From: Chromera velia
Taxonomy: Eukaryota > Sar > Chromeraceae
Assembly: GCA_018398765.1 (NCBI GenBank)
Contig: JAHBMJ010003240.1
Span: 1-11,960, forward strand
Length of the DNA: 11,960 nucleotides
Direction of reading: 5' to 3'
The notes below the pieces were generated by a model. That model ran no database searches. It saw nothing but the letters and a program-made list of their open reading frames with translations, and was not told the DNA's origin. Position numbers and translations under genes: made by a program. Within the stretch, counting starts at the first letter, position 1. Each line of letters opens with the position of its first letter. This document shows positions 6,498 through 11,960 of the stretch, piece by piece.

Positions 6498-7836
6498 TGT
6501 CAATGACCCAGAGCTAGCTAGAGAAGCAGCAGTTGACCCCTCGAAAGTTTAGCAATGGAACAGGAAAATCAAAACACAGAGGGGAGGGGATAATAAACCT
6601 GCTGCATCTTCCTTCACTCAGTTCTGGGTTGGGGTCTTCGACGGTCCTGGTCTTCCGCCTACACCTGTTGGTCTGGCCTTCCCCCCTCCTTCTCAGCCCG
6701 CCTTCTCTATACACATAATTGAGGAAACACTGAAAGGAATTGACCCAAAGAAGGTGTTGGGTTTGGATGGGGTTAGCCCCTGTCACCTCTCGTTATGTTT
6801 TGGTTTTTCTCCTCTCTCCCGCTTGCTGCTCTTTGTCTTTTTCAATTTGTTTCACCTTTTTTCTTTTTAGCCTGAACGCTGGAATGTGTTGCGCATTGCT
6901 CCCATCCCCAAGGGCCCGCGGAGTCTCGACTATAACGAATGGCGCCCGATCCACATTGTGGGGCTTCTGTGTAAGATTTTTGCTTTATTGATGGACTCAA
7001 AGATCAGGAAAGAGGTGAAAATTGACGAAAGGCAGCTCGGTTTCAGACAGGGAGTAGGGACAAGGGAGGCCTTCGCTACTCTGTCTTTGTTAATTCTCAG
7101 CTCCAAAAAGAAGAAGAGCCCTCTGATTGCTACGTTTGTTAATTTCAGCAAGGTGTTTGATATAGTTCCTCAGGTCAAAATGTTAGAGAGGCTCAGGGAG
7201 GAAGGAGTAAGCCAAGCTGATGTTTGGATAATTCATTCGATGTATAGTCAGGTGAAGGCTTGGGTGGATGGGGCAATAGAATGCTTTTTAGAAGGCAGAG
7301 GAGTAAAGCAAGGCAATCCTCTCTCTCCTCTCCTCTTTCTTCTTTTCATCAACAATCTGCATAAGTCTGTCAGCTTGGCTGGCTTATGTACTGATAGAGA
7401 GACTCCTATCAGACTGTCTGACGTTTTAATCGAAAGCATCGGGTATGCTGACGACCTTGTTTTGTTTGCCCACAATGCTTCAGACTTGCAGAAACGTCTG
7501 TCTCGCCTCAAGGACTATTGTAAGGAGCACGGCCTGAAGGTGAATTTAAAAAAGACAAAAGTTATGCGTCTCTCCTCCCCCCATCCCAATCTAGTGCCCC
7601 GGACCCCTTTTCTTTATGAAGGCAGACCAGTAGAAGCGGTGAGTAAATATAACTATTTGGGCAACTGGGTTTTTGAGGGCGGGGACCTTAGCAAGACAGT
7701 CGAAGCCCACATTAAGGTGGCAGAGAAGGCACTGGGGGCTGTGTTTAGTACTCTTTCTTCTTTGGGCTTTGTTTTTTCCTTTTCTAAAATTACTTTGTTC
7801 AAGGCCCTCTGGCTGCCAGTCGCGTTGTATTACTGA
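6498..7836 (+). pseudogene. LINE reverse transcriptase domain, inactivated
   Basis: The frame begins in VVNDPELAREAA at the truncation point. It includes a pre-RT segment (IIEETLKGIDPKKVLGLDGVSP) at 6715-6780, then RT blocks: NVLRIAPIPKG, the NEWRPIHIVG block, RQLGFRQGVGT, block A FVNFSKVFDIVP, GVKQGNPLSPLLF, block C YADDLVLFA (7444-7470), GLKVNLKKTK and NYLGNW. The enzyme copies element RNA at nicked chromosomal DNA. In-frame stops are TAG 6550, TAG 6868 and TGA 7834. The block A catalytic Asp is replaced by Asn (AAT, 7141-7143), while both Asp of YADD remain. The longest intact run is 6871-7833. Confidence 0.9.
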
Positions 7837-8031
7837 CAGTATGGACTAAAAACGATCCCGCTAAGAAAAACAGATGTTACCTGCCTCGATGTATTATAGT
7901 TACGTTTTATTTGATGTTGTTTTGGTCTCTCCCATCACTCTTTTGTTTCGCCTTCCCTTCTCTTTCTCTTTCTCGAGCCATTCAGTTCTCTACTTGGTAA
8001 GTTGAGTGGGGGTTTTATCTAATGCATCAAA
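7837..8031 (+). other. Degenerate gap in the LINE reading frame
   Basis: In the frame of the flanking RT and C-terminal parts this stretch has stops at 7897, 7912 and 8020 and a pyrimidine-rich middle (7918-7980). No known LINE motif is visible, where sequence after LLPVALYYG would be expected. It may be strongly decayed coding sequence or a small insertion. Confidence 0.45.
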
Positions 8032-8829
8032 TTGATCGACCGTGCTCTACCCCGGGCAGTGTGGAATGAGTGCTTGGCTGGCTTGTGTAAACCCTTCGTT
8101 AAGATAGTAAAATGGCTGGCCGTTCCATTAGATGGCTCCCTTTTGTGGCCTTCATTGCCAAGCACGGTGGGGGATAACTTTAAAAAGAAGGGCAAGGGCA
8201 GAAGGAAAAGGGCGGTAAAAAAGATTGTAGAGGGTGGCTGGCTATCCGACTAGTTGAAAGAAGAAACTAGAAACGTTAGAGACAGAGACGGAATTTTCCC
8301 CCACTTTGCGAATCTCTCCCCTTTCCAGTTAGAGAATCCGACCAGACAGCGTTTGGCCATGCACCTTCTGTGTGAAAGGAAATGGCGTCCGAGAAGTGAA
8401 ATGATAGAGTGCAGTGTTGAACCTCTGCCAAAGAGTCTGCTGCAGTCCTCTGCAGGCTTCCATACGCTTTTTAGGGCTCTCACAGGGGGGGATATAGATA
8501 GAACCCAACCAAAACGGCTGTGCGATAAATGTTTGTCCCCCTTGCATATAATCAAAGATGAGGTTCATATCCTGACGGAGTATAAGGATACAGAAAGGGA
8601 ACGGAACAGGCTGAAAAAACTGTATGAAATTGCGAAGCACAAAGCGCCCATTGACATAAGAATACAGATTGCACAACGCGTTGCAGGTGTAACCGGGAGG
8701 GGCACTTCTGATAATAAGAAGAAAATGAAAGATATGGTGTTGCTGTTGTGCACAATCCTGCCTAGAAGAGGTTCCAAAGCTATAGCCGACTGTCTCAAGA
8801 AGGTCTATTCTGTCGATAAGGCAAGTTGA
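8032..8829 (+). pseudogene. LINE C-terminal region with degenerate CCHC-like motif
   Basis: It is in the same frame as the RT, with one internal stop (TAG 8251-8253), ending at TGA 8827-8829. It reads IDRALPRAVWNECLAG near the start and KRLCDKCLSPLHIIKDE then VHILTEYKDTERERNRL at 8512-8609. This has the shape of the C-terminal Cys-x2-Cys ... His ... Cys motif of LINE ORF2 proteins, with the last Cys replaced by Tyr (TAT, 8578-8580 region). The tail is lysine-rich. The region probably helped bind element RNA or target DNA. The match in position and motif is good; the clade is not known. Confidence 0.75.
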
Positions 8830-8954
8830 GGTGAATCAATCCGACTGGCATGCAGGCTTCCTCATCCCCCCCCCCATGAATGTGTGCTCTAGGTTGTCCT
8901 CAAAGCCTTGTTAGTAGCTTGGGATTTGGCGTCGCTAAATCTAGGATTTAACCC

Positions 8955-8979
8955 TCAATCATCATCATTATCATCATCA
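8955..8979 (+). repeat. (ATC)n 3' tail of the LINE
   Basis: TCAATCATCATCATTATCATCATCA lies directly before the right flanking repeat. Several LINE clades end in short simple repeats rather than poly(A), so it marks the 3' end. Confidence 0.75.
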
Positions 8980-8980
8980 G

Positions 8981-9008
8981 GTAAAGGCGTCGTGATGCAA
9001 ATTCAGGT
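8981..9008 (+). repeat. Right flanking direct repeat of the LINE (probable TSD)
   Basis: GTAAAGGCGTCGTG is identical to 6471-6484; the rest differs by about two substitutions and a small indel. The divergence implies an old insertion. The preceding CAG with GTAAAG also forms a good splice-donor sequence. Confidence 0.7.
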
Positions 9009-9107
9009 CCCGTCAGCTTGAATTTGAAGTGTTGGCATTTTAAATTTGGAATCTCGGTTTTCAAGCTAGACTCCTCTTTATGCTTTGTTTGCCCTCTTGA
9101 CATGCAG

Positions 9108-9548
9108 TTGTACTTTGTGTCGGGAATCCTCTTGTCGATTACACTGCACTTGTTCTCGATCAATCCGGCTGCTGACACCTTTCAAGTTGCAATCATTGTT
9201 GCCAAGTCAGCAGTTTTTGGTTTTACCGCTGTTCATGGCTATATCTGCTACCTCTCTTGTGGAGAAACGAGCTGCTGCTGCTTGTGCCTTGAATCGCTTT
9301 TCGGAAAGAGTCGTGTTTGTAGGCTGTCACTTTCTGTTTTCACAAAAATGATAATCATTTCTTTCTGTTCTGTGCCTGCAGAGAAGGTTGCTGGGCTCGC
9401 GGTGCTCGTGATTGCGCTTGTAGTGGTATATGATTGCCATATTCCTCTAAAAGAAGACGAATTCATCTATTGGGTTGCTCGGATCAGTTTTGAAGTTATT
9501 GTAATTGCCATTATCATTTATCAGTCAGTAGTCACATGGTGTGACTGA
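9108..9548 (+). CDS. Putative multi-pass membrane protein segment
   Basis: An open frame (from 9018 at the latest) ends at TGA 9546-9548. A good acceptor TTGACATGCAG ends at 9107, after which it reads LYFVSGILLSITLHLFSI. Hydrophobic segments lie near 9108-9160, 9183-9255 (VAIIVAKSAVFGFTAVHG), 9384-9436 (VAGLAVLVIALVVVY) and 9465-9533 (FEVIVIAIIIYQSVV), suggesting four membrane spans. A short acidic loop (LKEDEF) separates the last two. A Cys-rich part (9260-9290) may be intronic, since a CTGTGCCTGCAG acceptor ends at 9381. It lies just after the EGF remnants on the same strand, so it could be the membrane-anchored end of that protein; this is inference. No family is recognised. Confidence 0.5.
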   Translation: MYFVSGILLSITLHLFSINPAADTFQVAIIVAKSAVFGFTAVHGYICYLSCGETSCCCLCLESLFGKSRVCRLSLSVFTKMIIISFCSVPAEKVAGLAVLVIALVVVYDCHIPLKEDEFIYWVARISFEVIVIAIIIYQSVVTWCD

Positions 9549-9556
9549 CCTTACAA

Positions 9557-9767
9557 AACTGAGTGAATTTACAAATAAATTTATCAAGTGAATTCACGTA
9601 AATTTTTAAAGTACAAGTGAATTTGTAAATGAATATTGATGAATTTAGCACTCCAATTCACTTACATTCCTAGTTACATTCACGCTTTCAATCTAGCGTA
9701 TTAGGTTCAATTCCTTAATTTAAATTCATGCAAATTTATATAAATTTATTTGTAAATTCTCTCAGTT
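9557..9767. repeat. Inverted repeat, 28-bp arms
   Basis: 9557-9584 (AACTGAGTGAATTTAC...) and 9740-9767 are inverse complements with 27 of 28 matches; 19 of these form an unbroken core. The spacer is about 155 bp. Confidence 0.8.
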
Positions 9768-9827
9768 ACTAGATTGAGTTAGTAAAGCTTATTGGTCCTA
9801 GATTCATCAAAATCCATTTGTAAATTC
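9619..9827. repeat. Second inverted repeat, 30-bp arms
   Basis: 9619-9648 and 9798-9827 are inverse complements at about 25 of 30 positions (core TTGATGAAT). The arms interleave with those of the previous repeat rather than nesting inside it. Confidence 0.7.
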
Positions 9828-10635
9828 TTTTTTTTTTTTCGTATAACTTCACCGCTTATACATTTACAGTATTCACTTAATTTAAATTCATTTAATTTAG
9901 TCTTACTTAAATTTATTGATAAAATTCACTTCGTTAATTCACAAGGGAGGCTTAGGAAGCGTGCTAATACAAGATATTTTGAAGCTTTAATTTTAATAGA
10001 ATTAAGATATTATAATCCTTTTTTCGTTTTTGAATGCGAAAATGTTCACGATGCTTGTCTAAGATTCCTAGAACTTGAATGGTTCATGCATAATCTGCTT
10101 AACTCACTCAGGCTGGTAACAGACTACTACTAGCTGCCTAAAAATATTTCATTAAAACTGATTTGACTAATTTGACACTAAGCACTAAACTAATTAAGCG
10201 GTACGTTCGATTTAGTTCGATTTCACTAAGACTAACACATAATTTATATACTAGTTTATATACTTTAGTTTAATATGCATGCATGGTTGTCCATCAAATT
10301 AGATAGTAAAGACTTGATGTTCCCAACTTGGCCCTAAATGCGGTCGAGTTAAGACTGTGAAGGCCTAAGCGCCAACTCTATATTATGTGCAGTCTATATT
10401 AATATATGCTGCTTGTACTGTGATTTGAAGTTGGTATTTGTGATTTCAGAATTACCGTATAGTCTGCTGATGATTAGTTGCATGAGGGTCATGCAGAAGG
10501 ATAGTTGCACCGCCTGCGAGGCACAAGCCCTTACTTCACGAGTTTGCGTCTCCGTCCAATTGCCGGTCAACAGAAACTTAAAAAGGCTCTGAGCGTCTCT
10601 GAGTCATTCTTGGAAAAGTTGACTAGTAACTCAAG

Positions 10636-10789
10636 CTAACCTCCGGGAAGCCTCCCCTCCGCCTCCGCGGCCAGCTCTGACAGCGTGACGCACCTGAACC
10701 TCTCTGCAAGGAATGGCACGACTTCCCACAAAACTTTCTTGAGGTGCTGACGGAAGGAGTCCGAGGGAGAGTGAAGGACCACAATGGAC
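10636..10789 (-). CDS. Polysaccharide deacetylase (NodB domain), last exon
   Basis: On the minus strand the acceptor ATATCGCATTGCAG ends at 10790. The exon begins with the last base of a Gly codon and reads SIVVLHSPSDSFRQHL, then EVVPFLAERFRCVTLSELA, ending RLPGG and TAG (10638-10636). This matches the C-terminal part of NodB-type deacetylases, where PGS-I-V-L-L-H is followed by a helix and then L-x-x-R-G-Y-R-F-V-T-L-S-E-L. These enzymes remove N- or O-acetyl groups from chitin, peptidoglycan or other cell-wall glycans. The His of the H-motif is present; the usual following Asp is Ser. The catalytic N-terminal part is not in this exon. The family call is by motif, with no search run. Confidence 0.75.
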
Positions 10790-11074
10790 CTGCAATGCGA
10801 TATTAATTGACGCACGCAAGGACGCATTCGAACAAGTGTCGTTCTTTACATTCATCAGAGCGACGTGCAAAGAGAGAAGAAAAGGTATGCTCGAATTGGG
10901 TCCCAGAATAAAGACGAGACAAAGCCACGATCCCCTGCACAGTAACGATCTGATGACCGCAAAAAAAGCATCAAACAGAGTACTACATGGCGTTGAGAGA
11001 AGGGAACCAAGAGAGACACAGACCGGGGGTATTTCCACCTTCTTATCTTGCCAAAGAGAGAGAGGGATGCAAGA

Positions 11075-11112
<38 letters not shown>

Positions 11113-11199
11113 CAGACGGATTCTGAGACATTCAAGTCCTTTCGGACTCAACGAGCAAAAAAAAATAACGAGAAACAAAGAATGAAGACATGGACCCAC
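10790..11199 (-). other. Intron of the deacetylase gene
   Basis: Read on the minus strand it begins GTGGGT (11199-11194) and ends TTGCAG (10790). It holds a (GA)n repeat at 11071-11109 (CT on the coding strand). Several accidental open frames cross it on both strands. Confidence 0.65.
11071..11109. repeat. (GA)n microsatellite
   Basis: AG dinucleotides run almost uninterrupted to 11109, inside the predicted deacetylase intron. Confidence 0.95.
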
Positions 11200-11249
11200 C
11201 CTGGTTGAGTTTTTTTCTTCACAAAATCGATGATGAAATCCTCAGAGCG
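11200..11249 (-). CDS. Polysaccharide deacetylase (NodB domain), penultimate exon
   Basis: On the minus strand the acceptor GTGCCTCTTTTCAG ends at 11250, and the 50-nt exon reads RSEDFIIDFVKKKTQP plus two bases GG before a GTGGGT donor. Joined to 10789-10636 this gives QPGSIVVLH, exactly the helix-then-PGS-I-x-L-x-H order of NodB deacetylases. The phase match is independent support for both exons. It starts in phase 0. Upstream exons with the Asp/His metal motifs should lie at higher coordinates; WNLSY at about 11611-11625 on the minus strand resembles the W-x-x-x-Y region and ends before a GTGTGT in compatible phase, but no acceptor for it was found. Confidence 0.75.
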
Positions 11250-11926
11250 CTGAAAAGAGGCACAGAGAGAGACCACGATGTTGTTTTCCCTCCCACAGAC
11301 AGACAAATAGACAAACAGACAGACATGCTCAGACGGGGGTGACTGAGACGTTAGAGGTGACACGGGAATGAAGACTGGCGTGCACTCGTGCACACATACA
11401 CGCAGAAAGAAAGAACGAGCCAATCGAATTGAGGACCCTTCGCCTTCCTTGCACGCGCACGCACGTCAACACAGAAGAGGCGGAGGGAAGCATAGGGAGG
11501 GGGGGGAGAGCAAGCAAAAAGAAGCGAGGAGAGAAGCGATTCTAGTGACATGCGCGTCCTTTGTGTATCGCACGAGTAACTCTTAGTGTTCCGTAGAAGA
11601 AGACAGAAGAAAGAATGGACACACACGTAGGAGAGATTCCAGATGACCGTTCGTTCAGGCAGGCATGAGAGAGAGAGAAAATGCGTGCGAGTGAATGAAG
11701 GGAACAATTCGGAGAAGGATAGATGGATGGATAGATAGGTATACGGATGGATTCATGGCTGGATCAAGGAGGGAAGGGGGGAGAGAAGGCAGCCACGACG
11801 GAGGGAGGGAAGAAAGGTAGGAAGGAACAAAGACAAGAAAATAAAACGAGAGAACGAAAAAGAGAACGAACGAACGAACGAACGGACGAACGAACGAACG
11901 AACGAACGAACGAANCACACACAGAA

Positions 11927-11957
<31 letters not shown>

Positions 11958-11960
11958 GAG
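11250..11960. other. Simple-sequence-rich right end, unresolved deacetylase upstream region
   Basis: It contains degenerate GACA (11295-11325), GGATG/GATA (11722-11765) and GGGA-type repeats. The upstream exons of the deacetylase gene could not be fixed here. Confidence 0.5.
11867..11956. repeat. (CGAA)n repeat, ambiguous base and 30-base G run
   Basis: CGAA tetranucleotides run to 11914, followed by N at 11915, a short CACACACAGAA, and G at 11927-11956. The N and the homopolymer suggest a poorly resolved assembly position. Confidence 0.9.

Larger units (their letters stand above)
6498..8980 (+). mobile_element. 5'-truncated non-LTR retrotransposon (LINE)
   Basis: About 2.5 kb in the same orientation as the EGF remnants. 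It contains the end of an RT upstream region, a full seven-block reverse transcriptase, a C-terminal Cys/His-type region, a 3' untranslated part of about 125 bp and a short (ATC)n tail, between imperfect 27/28-bp direct repeats. No apurinic endonuclease domain is present, consistent with truncation from the 5' end, a usual outcome of target-primed reverse transcription. All reading is in one frame but broken by stops, so this copy is dead. The clade cannot be assigned safely. Confidence 0.85.
9549..10630. other. AT-rich block between convergent coding regions
   Basis: It is strongly AT-rich to about 10300 compared with both sides and dense in TGAATTT/AAATTCA words. A 113-codon AT-rich open frame (9792-10133) has no recognisable motif and is not called. 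A 10-bp GTTCGATTTA-type tandem repeat lies at 10205-10224. From 10300 to 10630 composition returns to normal. There, a CATGCAG followed by DSCTACEAQALTSRVCV (about 10499-10550) is a possible Cys-containing exon with no donor support. Confidence 0.5.

Noticed and set aside
9792-10133. 113-codon open frame in the AT-rich block
   Set aside because: It includes a poly-Phe run from a T tract, lacks recognisable motifs, and is in repeat-like sequence.
10480-10570. Possible small structured RNA or Cys-rich exon
   Set aside because: No tRNA cloverleaf or known RNA motif was recognised, and there is no donor to support an exon.
10878-10922. Minus-strand DRGFVSSLFWDP resembling a deacetylase mid-domain motif
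   Set aside because: It lies inside the intron between the two in-phase deacetylase exons, in the wrong order, and has no usable donor.
11600-11660. Minus-strand ERTVIWNLSY as an upstream deacetylase exon
   Set aside because: The motif is suggestive and a GTGTGT follows in compatible phase, but no AG acceptor lies anywhere in the preceding 100 bases, so it is only mentioned and not called.

Overview
The window is eukaryotic nuclear DNA. It has long dinucleotide and tetranucleotide microsatellites, short exon-like segments with AG acceptors and GTGAGT/GTGGGT-type donors, calcium-binding EGF-like domains, a non-LTR retrotransposon and a terminal-inverted-repeat DNA transposon. It has no long uninterrupted host ORF. 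The mix of tiny exons, repeat-stuffed introns and EGF-rich secreted proteins would suit a protist such as a chromerid or related alveolate alga, but the sequence alone does not fix the taxon. The right edge runs into an N and a 30-base G run, so it probably lies near a contig gap.

Layout. Positions 1-138 are a GT/GA microsatellite. Positions 250-5912 hold only short plus-strand exon candidates, several proline-rich or acidic, separated by microsatellite-rich sequence. Inside this stretch, 1307-2307 is a 1001-bp DNA transposon with terminal inverted repeats and a 9-bp target-site duplication, and 2543-2912 is a long polypyrimidine tract. From 5942 to 6497 there are remains of about four calcium-binding EGF-like domains, broken by stops, lost cysteines and small tandem duplications. 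A 5'-truncated, dead LINE (6498-8980) with an (ATC)n tail lies inside the fourth EGF domain, between imperfect 27/28-bp direct repeats that look like an aged target-site duplication. A hydrophobic open frame with about four membrane segments follows (9108-9548).

Positions 9549-10630 are an AT-rich block with interleaved inverted repeats. Beyond it, on the minus strand, two exons (11249-11200 and 10789-10636) splice in phase to give the C-terminal end of a NodB-type polysaccharide deacetylase. Its 3' end faces the plus-strand EGF/membrane region, so the two would be convergent. The right end (11250-11960) is simple sequence and the unresolved upstream part of the deacetylase gene.

The best supported calls are the TIR transposon, the LINE, the decayed EGF repeats and the two deacetylase exons. 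No exon chain on the plus strand between 250 and 5912 could be joined with confident phase from end to end, so those entries are candidates only. No tRNA, rRNA, CRISPR array or operon was seen.
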